From Aquatica leii (Eukaryota; Arthropoda; Insecta; Coleoptera; Lampyridae), in assembly GCA_035610365.1 (NCBI GenBank), contig CM069436.1, positions 10,530,937-10,594,936 on the forward strand: a stretch of 64,000 nucleotides of DNA, given 5' to 3'. The first letter of the stretch is position 1. The number at the start of each line of letters is the position of its first letter. Both the position numbers and the translations under genes were made by a program. Below the pieces are notes generated by a model. It had not been told where the DNA came from. It searched no databases and saw only the letters and a program-made list of their open reading frames with translations. Shown piece after piece: positions 51,001 through 55,926 of this stretch.

Positions 51001-52529
51001 AATTAAGAACTTTACCAAATACTTTTAACATATAGTAACATTACACTTGGAATGTACTCACAAAGTAACGCTTAAAATTGTTGTGTTTGTAGGCTGGGTA
51101 AATATACAACAAACGCTTACAATTAGAAACATCTAACAGAAGGTGGGTTTCTACCAGAATCAAACATTTTTTGCAGAAACAATCGGCAACAGTACCTGCA
51201 CAATGTTTAAGAAAAACGCTGAAATAATAGTAGAAAATTCAATAACCAGTTCTGTAAATTTTTTGGCGCTGATTCTAACAGCCGTAATCATAGTCGTTTG
51301 CTGGTAATTTGCTGGCGACTCGCCAGTGATTTGCTGGAGCTTTTACTGCAAGACAGAAAACGCGTTTGTTTAATTTTATTAATCTCAGCAGCTACAAATG
51401 CGTTTTTCAGAATATACTTACAATACGTACCTTAAAAATTAGATAATTGATTATATATAATAAATCTTGCATAAAATAGTGAAAAATTCGTATTTTGTTT
51501 TTATAGTAGTATTATCATTAATCTCAATTCTTAAAATAAGTAATTTAATTTTCTTTAGTTAAACTTAATTCTACAACTAACTTTTAAAATTAATACACGA
51601 TACAGTTTAATTTTATTTAGACATTATAAAAACTATATATAGAAAAATTCATTTACATAACAATTTTTGAAATTATTTAAAAAAATTTATATTTTGCTAT
51701 TAGTTGCAGTAGATTTAGTCGTATATATTTAAGTAGTTTTGTACATACTGAGTTTATTCATTAACAGTACCGTATAGAATCTATAGAAAAATCTATAATA
51801 TATAAATGATGAATTTTGTGTTGTAAAAGATACTTTACTGACAAATAGAGCATAAAAGATTTTATTATGCACGCTGCATTCTCGTCTTTTAAATCAATAA
51901 CAACAACTACCGTCTAGAGAAATAATTTGATAAAGAGTAATCATTTTCCAGGGCGGAATCTATATTTTTCAATTAATGGATTACTATTCAGCTAGCGGAA
52001 TGTCTTTGTTATGGGTGTGTTTTTTTCAAACAATAGCAATCTCTTGGGTATTTGGTACAGAGAAGCTATCGTTGTGTATAAAAGAAATGATCGGAATGAA
52101 AACAAATAATTTTTTAATCATCTGCTGGAAATATTGTGCCCCATTAGTTATGTTGGTAAATATAAATGTTTAACGCATTTTACGATTTTTATTATATTTT
52201 TTTGTAGGTTATATTTTTTGCGCATTGTATTACCTACAAAAGCTTAACGTATGGTAAGACGTACATTTATCCACAATGGGCTGAATACATCGGATTTGTC
52301 ATTAGTTTATCTTCGATGTTATGGGTACCGGGTTATGCTATATATTATTTGTTAGCTACTAAAGGATCAATCTTAGAGGTAATTTATTATGTGTGATAAA
52401 TTGCGTGTTTGTAACCGAATGTTTTAGAATTTAAAAAGCGGTATACAAGCTCAATATAAGCATAGAGAGCTTTCCGGCAACGTAAATCCATTGCACGATT
52501 CCAATAACGACAATCAATATATATGCTAA
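8757..52529 (+). CDS. SLC6 sodium/chloride-dependent neurotransmitter-type transporter, nine joined exons, 5'-incomplete
   Basis: A plasma-membrane secondary transporter of the SLC6 (LeuT-fold) family that couples uptake of a small amine or amino acid to Na+ and Cl-. The exons join to about 530 residues, from the end of TM1 to the C-terminus; roughly 80-100 N-terminal residues of the usual 600 or so are absent. Family marks include '[10 protein letters not shown]' in TM2, the Cys pair '[10 protein letters not shown]' in extracellular loop 2 with nearby N-glycosylation sites, TM6 '[20 protein letters not shown]', TM8 '[12 protein letters not shown]', and '[16 protein letters not shown]' at TM9-10. 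TM6 and TM8 look closer to GABA-transporter-type members than to monoamine carriers; the substrate is not fixed. Every visible splice site is GT-AG and every phase agrees, so the gene looks functional. Introns of 14.7 and 26.5 kb are filled with transposons, while others are 47-53 bp. Confidence 0.93.
9074..9182 (+). CDS. SLC6 transporter exon B (extracellular loop 2)
   Basis: After a 53-bp intron this exon encodes '[19 protein letters not shown]', which has the second conserved loop cysteine and Asn-X-Ser/Thr glycosylation sites, and ends 'SPVEEFFE' before GTGAGT. The phases match on both sides. Confidence 0.92.
9183..9947. other. Transporter intron, no gene seen
   Basis: This 765-bp intron starts GTGAGT and ends ATTTTTAG. 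It is AT-rich and contains small open frames without protein similarity that I can recognise. Confidence 0.7.
9948..10080 (+). CDS. SLC6 transporter exon C (TM4)
   Basis: The single leading A completes the Glu codon from exon B. The exon then reads '[20 protein letters not shown]', followed by TM4 '[18 protein letters not shown]', and stops in phase 0 before GTAAGT. The 'VQWELLGCL' pattern is typical of SLC6 TM4. Confidence 0.9.
10345..10825 (+). mobile_element. Penelope-like reverse transcriptase fragment
   Basis: Stops and shifts break the frame, but several RT blocks of Penelope-like elements are clear. Around 10480-10570 it reads '[10 protein letters not shown]' and '[19 protein letters not shown]', corresponding to the family LPKIHK and RPIVSSI segments. 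At 10580-10650 comes '[17 protein letters not shown]'. Near 10700-10740 '[10 protein letters not shown]' matches the F/YYEQ-GTAMGS motif, followed by '[16 protein letters not shown]' up to about 10820. The catalytic YADD block and the nuclease are missing. It lies in the sense direction just inside the 14.7-kb transporter intron. Confidence 0.75.
11038..11152 (+). other. Two primer-binding-site-like sequences upstream of Gypsy gag
   Basis: TGGCGCCCAAAGAAAC lies at 11038 and TGGCGCTCAACGTAGGGC at 11135, about 97 bp apart. Both resemble the tRNA-primed start site that follows a Ty3/Gypsy 5' LTR. The second is closer to the classical pattern and follows 'agtaacaaaaattc'. I could not delimit a matching LTR pair, so the 5' LTR of the element starting here is not defined. 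Confidence 0.4.
11362..12824 (+). pseudogene. Ty3/Gypsy Gag, broken
   Basis: Gag, the structural particle protein of a Gypsy retrotransposon. The start is taken at 11362, where '[15 protein letters not shown]' begins. The frame breaks soon after, resumes at 11563-11880, then shifts near 11886 to a frame with the capsid-like segment '[18 protein letters not shown]' and '[17 protein letters not shown]'. An in-frame stop at 12426 separates this from the zinc-knuckle region at 12690-12810, where '[14 protein letters not shown]' is a CCHC knuckle and '[14 protein letters not shown]' a degenerate second one. It ends at 12824. Several lesions make it non-functional. Confidence 0.82.
12880..14890 (+). 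pseudogene. Ty3/Gypsy Pol: protease, reverse transcriptase, RNase H
   Basis: Pol follows gag in another frame. The protease active site is '[12 protein letters not shown]' near 12950. The RT begins with '[19 protein letters not shown]' and 'FCVDYRRLN' (13480-13590). After a frame break near 13640, it continues through '[15 protein letters not shown]' to the catalytic 'TYLDDIIV' at about 13855-13880. RNase H starts around 14290 with '[14 protein letters not shown]', interrupted by a TAG stop at 14338; later text includes 'TERECLAV'. Near 14860 '[15 protein letters not shown]' begins the integrase linker, where an insertion interrupts the element. Frameshifts and stops make it dead. Confidence 0.88.
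14891..15895. mobile_element. About 1-kb insertion inside Gypsy pol, possible solo LTR
   Basis: Integrase coding stops at 'KKSYLR' and resumes at about 15896 with '[11 protein letters not shown]', so this segment is foreign to the host element. It begins near TGTCATTTATATGAC and ends near GTAATGCA, a loose TG...CA arrangement. It holds a TATAAAA at about 15597 and an AATAAA at about 15582. No open frame resembles a transposase. A solo LTR fits the size and lack of coding, but I see no clear flanking duplication. Confidence 0.45.
15896..16225 (+). pseudogene. Ty3/Gypsy integrase, truncated
   Basis: This is the continuation of the Gypsy element after the insertion. It starts with the HHCC zinc-binding domain: '[16 protein letters not shown]' and, around 16020, the 'CQQTKP' cysteine motif. 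The catalytic core starts '[19 protein letters not shown]' with the first catalytic Asp (MDLIG) and runs to '[17 protein letters not shown]' at about 16222. There the integrase is cut off and Helitron sequence follows in the same frame, so the second Asp and the Glu of the DDE triad are missing. Confidence 0.82.
16226..16600 (+). mobile_element. Helitron helicase-like fragment
   Basis: Directly after the truncated Gypsy integrase the sequence reads '[20 protein letters not shown]', the conserved segment of insect Helitron Rep/helicase proteins. After a frame change come 'PIWRIF', '[20 protein letters not shown]' and '[18 protein letters not shown]', then '[11 protein letters not shown]'. Stops interrupt it and only about 120 residues of a protein that normally exceeds 1,000 are present. 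It is a fragment with no visible Helitron terminus. Confidence 0.75.
16601..19207. other. AT-rich intronic DNA without recognised genes
   Basis: A + strand frame at 16771-17067 (98 aa) shows no similarity I recognise. The rest is AT-rich low-complexity sequence with short frames only. No transposon ends were identified. Confidence 0.55.
19208..19634 (+). pseudogene. Second Ty3/Gypsy element: Gag fragment
   Basis: A charged, coiled-coil-like leader '[18 protein letters not shown]' ends at a stop near 19298. From 19329 follows '[20 protein letters not shown]' and '[19 protein letters not shown]', the typical start of Gag in 412/17.6-like Gypsy elements. Only about 100 residues remain before the sequence jumps to the pol region near 19540, so most of Gag, the zinc knuckles and the protease have been deleted. 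Confidence 0.78.
19635..21500 (+). pseudogene. Second Ty3/Gypsy element: RT, RNase H and integrase, internally deleted
   Basis: From 19690 the Pol linker runs into RT: '[20 protein letters not shown]', '[20 protein letters not shown]', '[10 protein letters not shown]' and '[15 protein letters not shown]' up to about 20160. The catalytic YxDD part of RT is deleted. RNase H follows at 20215-20400 ('[19 protein letters not shown]', 'LLRTDHTAL'). Integrase begins near 20440 with '[17 protein letters not shown]' and 'CTVCA', then the core '[12 protein letters not shown]', '[14 protein letters not shown]' and, after a TAG at 20767, 'LHSDQG' and 'LYPQSDGIV'. The C-terminal part is scrambled after 21000. 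Multiple deletions and stops make it inactive. Confidence 0.88.
21520..22052 (+). pseudogene. OARD1-like macrodomain plus CCCH zinc finger in a Gypsy element (broken)
   Basis: Between integrase and the 3' LTR lies a decayed extra gene. Part one (about 21527-21657) reads '[20 protein letters not shown]' and '[12 protein letters not shown]', matching the start of OARD1/TARG1-type macrodomains, which bind or remove ADP-ribose. After a frameshift, 21680-21835 gives '[12 protein letters not shown]', 'YENLWQTL' and '[15 protein letters not shown]', the family's 'YENL' and 'P-[RK]-[IL]-[GS]-CGLD-[RQ]-L' signatures. A third frame from 21854 gives '[15 protein letters not shown]', the macrodomain end, then '[19 protein letters not shown]', a C-x7-C-x5-C-x3-H zinc finger that could bind RNA. 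The frame ends just before a polypurine tract, so it is the last gene of the element. It is non-functional here. Confidence 0.78.
22053..22400 (+). mobile_element. Polypurine tract and probable 3' LTR of second Gypsy element
   Basis: AAGAAGGGGACAG at 22053-22064 is a polypurine tract of the kind that primes plus-strand synthesis next to a 3' LTR, and it is followed at once by TG. The next 300 bp or so, including 'ataagtgttaaatag' and 'ccgcggacttatcttcgtg', look like a short insect Gypsy LTR. The outer end is not certain, and no matching 5' LTR is present upstream of 19208. Confidence 0.5.
22505..23240 (+). pseudogene. Degenerate Tc1/mariner-like (IS630-type) transposase
   Basis: From 22505 the broken frame includes '[18 protein letters not shown]', like the start of DUF4817-type Tc1 relatives. 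22628-22849 covers an N-terminal HTH-like region ('[16 protein letters not shown]'). 22911-23132 gives '[15 protein letters not shown]', '[15 protein letters not shown]' and '[10 protein letters not shown]'. Near 23165-23215 '[16 protein letters not shown]' is the position of the second catalytic Asp (normally QxDGAPPHYA). Frameshifts and stops abound, so it is a relic. Its closest in-window relative is the fragment at 59458-59660. Confidence 0.68.
23241..24764. other. AT-rich intronic DNA; one short hairpin
   Basis: No gene recognised. At 23822-23858 a perfect 13-bp inverted repeat (CAATAAACAGAAA and its complement) flanks an 11-base spacer; it may be a remnant of a small transposon or a chance hairpin. 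The stretch ends with a splice acceptor TTATTTTAG at 24764. Confidence 0.5.
24765..25003 (+). CDS. SLC6 transporter exon D (TM5-TM6)
   Basis: Opens in phase 0 with '[20 protein letters not shown]', the TM5 signature, then '[18 protein letters not shown]'. TM6 reads '[19 protein letters not shown]', the unwound substrate-site helix, and the exon ends 'RFHHNCY' plus two bases before GTACTT. Confidence 0.93.
25051..25267 (+). CDS. SLC6 transporter exon E (TM7 to loop 4)
   Basis: After a 47-bp intron the exon reads '[17 protein letters not shown]' and '[10 protein letters not shown]' (TM7), then '[18 protein letters not shown]' of extracellular loop 4 and '[13 protein letters not shown]', the start of TM8. 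It ends in phase 0 before GTATAA. Confidence 0.93.
25315..25467 (+). CDS. SLC6 transporter exon F (TM8-TM9)
   Basis: Begins with '[20 protein letters not shown]' (TM8, with the Ser that helps the Na2 and substrate site in the family) and continues to '[19 protein letters not shown]' (TM9) before GTAAGT. Phase 0 at both ends. Confidence 0.93.
25468..25969. other. Start of 26.5-kb transporter intron
   Basis: The intron donor GTAAGT is followed by 500 bp of AT-rich DNA with no recognised feature before the foldback repeat at 25970. Confidence 0.6.
25970..26281. repeat. Foldback (long inverted repeat) element with Penelope-type loop motif
   Basis: Two imperfect 110-bp arms (25970-26079 and 26172-26281) are inverted copies; both outer ends read attataagc. 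The 92-bp loop contains, on the - strand, CTGAAGATGCAAGC then GCGAAACGTC, the CTGAAGATG...GAAACG motif seen at ends of Penelope-like elements, and a palindrome cactgtcagtgacagtg. It carries no gene. It could be a MITE or a structured terminal repeat. Confidence 0.7.
26674..27136 (+). pseudogene. LINE ORF1-like coiled-coil region
   Basis: Two overlapping frames (26674-26880 and 26897-27136) encode Lys/Glu/Arg-rich, heptad-like sequence such as '[20 protein letters not shown]'. The second ends in '[13 protein letters not shown]', which is like the start of the RNA-binding (RRM-type) part of LINE ORF1 proteins. The frames are separated by a stop and a shift, so the protein is broken. Confidence 0.6.
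27540..28278 (+). pseudogene. LINE APE-type endonuclease region
   Basis: About 27550-27630 reads '[13 protein letters not shown]' and 'VVGLQET' (the N and E of the apurinic endonuclease fold). 27669-28028 holds '[16 protein letters not shown]', the GDxNAR catalytic motif. 28096-28278 ends with '[12 protein letters not shown]', the position of the SDH motif with His changed to Gln. Several stops are present. The endonuclease would nick target DNA for target-primed reverse transcription. Confidence 0.78.
28840..29750 (+). pseudogene. LINE reverse transcriptase region
   Basis: RT blocks are in order: '[18 protein letters not shown]' (about 29015), 'LLSTAYKL', '[19 protein letters not shown]' (about 29160), 'LFVDL' and '[15 protein letters not shown]' across a stop near 29290, '[15 protein letters not shown]' (about 29450), and 'ANADDLLLV' (about 29577), the YADD-type catalytic motif with Asn at the first place. 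The frame is broken at several points. Confidence 0.85.
30480..30545 (+). pseudogene. LINE C-terminal Cys/His motif
   Basis: '[20 protein letters not shown]' is a C-x2-C-x8-H-x4-C arrangement found at the C-terminus of many insect LINE ORF2 proteins. It marks the 3' end of the coding region, which closes near 30640. Confidence 0.65.
30641..32955. other. AT-rich intronic DNA without recognised genes
   Basis: Short frames only (for example 31759-31529 on - and 32068-32343 on +), none resembling a known protein. There may be small non-autonomous transposon remnants, but no clear inverted repeats were found. Confidence 0.55.
33354..33587 (+). pseudogene. piggyBac-like transposase, N-terminal part
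   Basis: The start could be 33354 or the Met at 33378 ('[15 protein letters not shown]'). This part is acidic, with '[11 protein letters not shown]' and '[16 protein letters not shown]', as is typical of the disordered N-terminus of piggyBac-family transposases. At GGTAAA (33582-33587) the 14.4-kb insertion begins. The same Gly-Lys codons occur at 48020, where the rest of the transposase follows in the corresponding frame. Confidence 0.85.
33582..33587 (+). repeat. Left target-site duplication GGTAAA
   Basis: The hexamer just before the AG start of the palindromic element is repeated at 48020-48025, just after its CT end. A 6-bp duplication is the Polinton/Maverick hallmark. Confidence 0.88.
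33620..33835 (+). repeat. GC-rich subterminal repeats of the palindromic element
   Basis: 'atttgaatttcgtgtaagtt' preceded by a 'cccgcgc' box occurs twice, about 150 bp apart (33640 and 33795 regions). Between them lies 'gggcaagctcgag' and the G-run GGAGGGGGTGGGGG at about 33750. The same block exists inverted near 47780-47990. It stands out from the AT-rich surroundings and may bind a replication or transposition protein. Confidence 0.7.
35590..35632 (+). promoter_or_regulatory. G-rich element repeated upstream of polymerase gene
   Basis: 'cgggcaagtttgagtttcgg' followed by GAGGGGGTGGGGGG is a variant copy of the subterminal G-rich block at about 33725-33765, placed 160-200 bp before the polymerase start. 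The inverse copy is at about 45980-46020. The four-plus G tracts could form a G-quadruplex. Function is inferred only from position and repetition. Confidence 0.45.
35734..35740 (+). promoter_or_regulatory. TATA box of polymerase gene
   Basis: TATAAAT lies 60 bp before the ATG at 35794 and is kept in the right arm (inverse at about 45871). The spacing suits transcription starting near 35765 with a short leader. Confidence 0.5.
35794..39561 (+). CDS. Protein-primed-type family-B DNA polymerase (Polinton/adintovirus-like), left copy, one nonsense codon
   Basis: It would copy the element's linear DNA. The frame is open for 1,191 aa to a TGA at 39367, then continues in phase for 63 more residues to 39561; the right copy has TGT (Cys) at that place, so this is a point nonsense. 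In order: a conserved '[17 protein letters not shown]' region of unknown role (about 253-270); a Cys2-His/Cys finger '[21 protein letters not shown]' minus its last residues (about 391-411); exonuclease ExoI 'YADLE' (about 446); an endonuclease-VII/HNH-like 'CHICKKPF' with '[14 protein letters not shown]' (about 543-575); ExoII '[10 protein letters not shown]' (about 590); ExoIII '[11 protein letters not shown]' (about 741); motif A '[10 protein letters not shown]' (about 841); motif B '[10 protein letters not shown]' (about 986); motif C 'YTDTDS' (about 1088); and 'LRSKMYSY' (about 1152). All catalytic acids are present. The start follows a TATA box by 60 bp. Confidence 0.92.
39562..40557. 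repeat. Inner non-coding segment with iteron-like repeats (left arm)
   Basis: A sequence close to AATCGGTTTGTTR recurs near 39850, 39875, 40211, 40331, 40362 and again at 40892, often followed by 'cattgg' or 'gaaacggctt'. A variant occurs at 40455. No frame here resembles a protein. The same set is inverted in the right arm (about 41345-42338). Repeated short sites of this kind often bind replication initiators; that role is inference. Confidence 0.6.
40071..40187. repeat. 31-bp tandem repeat, left arm
   Basis: Three full units and a partial fourth of 'gtttgtttgcaaacagcttt' plus 11 more bases, 31 bp each, with one or two differences between units. The core 'tttgcaaac' is itself palindromic. 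Confidence 0.85.
40558..40885. repeat. 41-bp minisatellite, left arm (8 units)
   Basis: Exactly eight 41-bp units, each starting 'accagaatattgaaattcgc' or a one- to three-base variant. Because 41 is not a multiple of 3 and the unit lacks stops in the inverse orientation, all three - strand frames stay open, giving artefactual repetitive ORFs. Confidence 0.92.
40911..40992. other. 82-bp loop at the palindrome centre
   Basis: The only unpaired part of the element. It is T-rich, with a run of ten T and 'taattgttagtaccgag', and is not repeated elsewhere that I can see. If the strand folds on itself this would be the hairpin loop. Confidence 0.8.
41018..41345. repeat. 41-bp minisatellite, right arm (8 units)
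   Basis: Inverse of the left array, with the same eight units and the same unit variants in mirror order (for example the single 'gtcgaattt' unit nearest the loop). Confidence 0.92.
41716..41832. repeat. 31-bp tandem repeat, right arm
   Basis: Inverse of the array at 40071-40187 with the same unit number, showing that the array existed before the arms were duplicated. Confidence 0.85.
42339..45817 (-). pseudogene. Family-B DNA polymerase, right copy, broken
   Basis: Mirror of the left gene, starting with the same Met at 45817 and stopping at 42339. It has a deletion of about 280 bp after '[10 protein letters not shown]' and frameshifts near 44664, 44400, 44100, 43860, 43250 and 42890. The pieces keep motifs such as 'YADLEC', 'MSGYDAHF', '[10 protein letters not shown]' and '[10 protein letters not shown]'. 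It retains Cys at the codon that is a stop in the left copy. It cannot encode a whole polymerase. Confidence 0.9.
45818..48019. other. Outer non-coding part of right arm
   Basis: Inverse of 33588-35793: polymerase leader, G-rich element (about 45980), 2 kb AT-rich DNA without genes, then the GC-rich subterminal repeats (47780-47990). One local change is visible near 46195-46330 relative to the left arm. Confidence 0.75.
48020..48025 (+). repeat. Right target-site duplication GGTAAA
   Basis: Partner of the hexamer at 33582-33587. Both copies encode Gly-Lys in the frame of the split piggyBac transposase. Confidence 0.88.
48020..49588 (+). pseudogene. piggyBac-like transposase, catalytic and C-terminal part
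   Basis: From 48020 the DDE_Tnp_1_7 domain runs without a break to 49273. The first catalytic Asp is in '[12 protein letters not shown]' (48542). The second should be in a DNxFTS motif but reads 'TTNNFFTS': Asp is replaced by Asn at 48824. The third region is '[11 protein letters not shown]'. A single in-frame TAA at 49274-49276 follows 'FEKG'. The same frame continues to 49588 with a cysteine-rich C-terminal domain ('[19 protein letters not shown]', 'CNSCC'), which in piggyBac proteins binds the transposon ends. The lost Asp, the nonsense codon and the large insertion each disable it. Confidence 0.9.
49589..50696. other. piggyBac 3' end and T-rich intronic DNA
   Basis: To about 49795 this is the piggyBac 3' end. 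49930-50690 is T/G-rich, with small frames such as 50081-50275 that do not resemble known proteins; its composition recalls 1-1913 and it may be LTR-derived. Confidence 0.4.
50697..50990. repeat. MITE-like element with about 90-bp inverted arms
   Basis: 50701-50785 ('taattcttcgtttaagaagg' and onward to 'gcaagtgagcact') is repeated inverted at 50897-50985 ('agtgctcacttgcagcacg' to 'tcttaaacaaagaatta'), around a spacer of about 110 bp without a gene. The inverted arms of about 90 bp and small size fit a non-autonomous DNA transposon. Confidence 0.75.
50991..51951. other. End of the 26.5-kb intron
   Basis: AT-rich DNA. Around 51300-51345 'atttgctgg' recurs three times within 40 bp. No gene seen. 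It ends in the acceptor TCATTTTCCAG. Confidence 0.6.
51952..52155 (+). CDS. SLC6 transporter exon G (TM9/10-TM11)
   Basis: Phase 0 start '[20 protein letters not shown]' continues the 'GIPMVTH' of exon F as the family requires, then '[19 protein letters not shown]' and '[13 protein letters not shown]' before GTAAAT. The 'WKYCAP' motif is typical of TM11. Confidence 0.93.
52208..52378 (+). CDS. SLC6 transporter exon H (TM11-TM12)
   Basis: Reads '[20 protein letters not shown]' then '[20 protein letters not shown]' and '[17 protein letters not shown]' (TM12), phase 0 at both ends, donor GTAATT. Confidence 0.92.
52428..52529 (+). CDS. SLC6 transporter last exon (cytosolic tail)
   Basis: Encodes 33 residues beginning '[17 protein letters not shown]' and ending 'NDNQYIC', then TAA at 52527. 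Hydrophilic, as expected for the intracellular C-terminal tail. Confidence 0.88.
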   Translation, partial: NLKSGIQAQYKHRELSGNVNPLHDSNNDNQYIC

Positions 52530-52582
52530 CGTCAAAAATGCATATTTTAAGCATTTGCTCTATTTTTATAAAACTGAAAAGT

Positions 52583-52632
52583 AATAAAAGTTTTATTTCT
52601 AAACAGAAGTTTTATTTTGCATGCATAATAAA
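52583..52632 (+). terminator. Polyadenylation signals of transporter gene
   Basis: AATAAA at 52583-52588 and again at 52627-52632, 54 and 98 bp after the stop codon, on the coding strand. Confidence 0.5.
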
Positions 52633-53636
52633 GTTATGTTTATATAATATTTTAAGTTTATTTAGATTGTTCTGTGTTACACAGTTAATCGGTTGTACTT
52701 GCTTTACATAACGCTTTATGTACATATATAAATAGATTAAAATTAACATTGTTAATGGTAACTGATTATTTTTAATGTTTATTTATATATTGTAATGGAA
52801 GACTAATTTACATATTGTTTAAATTTTTATTTATTTAATTTCATTTTAATTTATTTAAAATGCAATGTAATTTTAGTTTGCATTAGTTTAGCTGATTATT
52901 ACTAATTTTGACTTATGTTTATATATTTTAAAAATTAAGGCTGTTTTACTATATTTGTTCTAAATTAACGGTATAAATTAAAAAACGTTTTATAACTATT
53001 GTGTCTTTCTGTTGTATTTATTTTTTTAGTATTTTGTTATTAACAATTGAAAACAAATTTTCTAAATACTACATTTTTTTAAATAAAAAAAAGCGATTTG
53101 CAAGTAGTTTTTTCTGGTTTTTTCTTTTATTTTTTTTTCTTAGTATTTTTTTTATTTTTGATTTTTTTGCAACATTTTTGTCACTTATCAAATTTGGTGA
53201 TAATCTTATTAGGATAGAGGCATCACTTATGGCCACTTTAAGAACTCTTTAATTATTATTGCATTGAGAAAAATATTAAAATAGAAAAACACATTTTTTC
53301 TTAATGTCACTTTATGCTTTAAAATCTGCTCTTTTAAAAAAACAATTATCAATTGATATTAAAGATTAAATATAATTTAAAAATATTACAACGCTTTATA
53401 TTATGAACCATGAAATTTCCTACTTTTGGCCATCTGTTTCTACATTTGGCCATACATTTTCTCTACTTTTGGCCATTTAAAAATTATTAAAACGCAAAAT
53501 ACAATTTTTGTATAGGTACAAGCCTACATATTTATTGAAATACAAAGCTGCAGATGAAACAAAAATAAATTTCTGGTACAAATAGGTAAGTAATATAAGA
53601 GAAAAGTTTATAAACAACGTTTGTTACATTATTAAA
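52633..53636. other. Intergenic AT-rich DNA with pogo-side repeats
   Basis: No gene recognised. At 53421-53476 'ttggccat' occurs three times ('tacttttggccat', 'tacatttggccat', 'tacttttggccat'), likely a subterminal repeat of the pogo-like element that follows. Confidence 0.5.
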
Positions 53637-55926
53637 CTATATCCGTTCAGAAATGTCTCCTTGACCTGGAAAAATTGTCTTGCACTTTCTCCCCTTGTCT
53701 TCAACAGTAGGCTCGGGTAGTTTCCCTAAAATATCGCATTGATTTATGGTGGAAATGTCATTTTCTATAGGATAAAAAACAGTCTTCTCATCATTGGCAG
53801 TCTTATAACATTGTATTTCATATTCTTCTGATGATAAAATTTCTAGAATTTTAGCCACATATCTATACGTTGTCGATCTTTTACCAGTTAGCTTGAATCT
53901 TACAAGTACAAAATCTCCCAAATTGAGATCTTTGAGTTCGAAGATTTCAATGTTTTCCTGCTTAAATACCCTGAAGTCAATATCGTCTCCACTGCTACCA
54001 CTTTCCACCCAGTTTTCAAGGTTCTGTGAGGAAGAGCCTGAATCTATGTTTTATTTTTGATATTTTGTTGGCTTCTGTTTAAGTTTTTCGCCTTTTTTTA
54101 GCCATCATCTGTTTCTTACTCTCTCGAGCCTGTTTCCTTTCTTGCTTTTCTCCTTCCTTTTCCATTTTGAGCTTCTCGCATTCTTCTTGATACTCCACCC
54201 ATTTATCAGATGTAATAACACTTGGTGTGTATTCTTTTTTTTTAGAATAAGGAAGTACATTATAAAATACTTTTGAACATATTGTTTTTTGAGTGAAGCA
54301 AATATTACGTGTTACTTGTTCTACCCTATCTGGACGAGATGTAGTAGCCAACGCAGTATTACTATCATTTGATGTGGCCGAAACTTCTTTCGGTTTATCA
54401 ACTGGAAGCATATCAGTTAAAATGCTAGCATCTAGAGGAGATACTAGAAGGGTTTGGAGATCATTTTCAAGTGCAGGATCCTCGCTCACTAACTTTGGTA
54501 GGCCTTCTACATCACTTGCAATTTAATGCCAAACATTGTACAAACTCTTATCCTCAGTATTACCTTCCCATTCGTAGTTTCGTCTTTTTGTTTGCTTGAA
54601 TTCAACTAGCAAAACCACATCAATCTTTGATTCTAGGTACTTCAAACAATTTGCAGCTGCTGCGTTAATATCTCGGGTTTGGTATGTTTCGGGTTTCCTC
54701 AGAATAATTTTACTATAATCCACATTATTTGATGAAAAAGGATAAAGGCCTGTTGCTCTAAATCCTGATATTATATTTGATGTCATTTTTGGATTTTTGA
54801 TCAACTGAAACAGTATCATGGGCAAATTTAATTTGGTGATCTCTTGACCATTGTTCTCTATCTTATATTTTCGCACAATATTCCTCCATTTTTTCTTTAA
54901 AACCGCAAACACAGCAACATCCAACGGTTGAAGAATGTGAGTAGCATTAGGGACCAGTGCTATTAATATTATTTTATTTTCTCTGCTGAACTTACTTAAA
55001 TGGAGAGTCAGATGAGATGCGTGTCCATCTAAAAAGATGATAACGGGTAACTCAATTTGAGACTCCTTAAGGTATGGTACAAAGACGTTGGAGAAGTATT
55101 CGTAGAAACATTCTGCAGTCATCCAGCCTTTTTCACTTTTGCCAATCCCCCAACCCTTAGGAGCTGCTTTAGACACAGCAGATGGAATCCGGTCATATTT
55201 AAAGATTGTTAACGGAGGAACAAATTTTCCTGCTGCATTAACTGTGAACAGTTTTGTTACATTTTCCTTGTCTGATGATAGTCGTTCATTGTAGACATGT
55301 TTTCCTCGTAATCCAATAACAGTACCACTTTTTGGAGCTAAACAGAAACATGTTTCATCCATATTAAAAATCTTGTGTGGATTCTCTAATACACTGGTGA
55401 CATTCATTTTGCTTAAACTTGTTTGAATCTCGTCAAACCACTTGCGGATTTTCTCTTCAGTTACTGCACCTCTTACACCGTGAATGTATTCGGCTTTCTT
55501 TTGGAAAAGTTGTTTATGGCGATTAAGGCAGCTGTAATACCATTTTTTTCCCAGACGATAGTTGACGAAAGGAGTTTTAATATTTGCTTCTCGTACCAAT
55601 TTTTGTACTAAAATCAGTAACCCGTCTTTATCAATTGGAAATCTCATTTTCGCACAAGCAGGTATCCATTCAACCAACTGGTTTTCAGTATCCTTTCCCA
55701 AGTGAGACTCGAATCCGCAGTGCCTTGAATCTCTGGGAAACTTTCCTGATACTTTATTACGCAAAGTAGTTCTTGGTATATCAAATTCACGACTTGCTTT
55801 GGCAACAGCCATTCCGTCAGAAATGGCATTTAAATCAAGATTAAGTTTTGTAGGAGAATACTGAAATTTTGCCTTTCCCAGCTTTTCTACTCAGCCTTTA
55901 TGGGTTTTATTCAGTGCTTTTGGCAT
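53637..55926 (-). pseudogene. pogo/Tigger-like transposase, nearly complete
   Basis: Transcribed on - from the Met at 55926 ('MPKALNKTHKG'), which is in phase with the main frame but followed by a TGA at 55891. 55812-54523 is open for 429 aa: a psq-type HTH ('AVAKASREFDIPRTTLRNKV'), a CENP-B-like HTH region ('ENQLVEWIPACAKMRFPI'), then the DDE_1 core with 'FNMDETCF', 'IIFLDGHASHL' and 'ATHILQPLDVAVFAVLKKKW', giving the three Asp of pogo enzymes. A TAA at 54523 interrupts, but the same frame continues 54489-54079 as a Lys/Glu-rich tail ('KERKQARESKKQMMAKKRRK'-like). After one frameshift, 54008-53637 adds 'LNLGDFVLVRFKLTGKRSTT'. Two stops and one shift make it inactive; decay is light. Confidence 0.87.
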
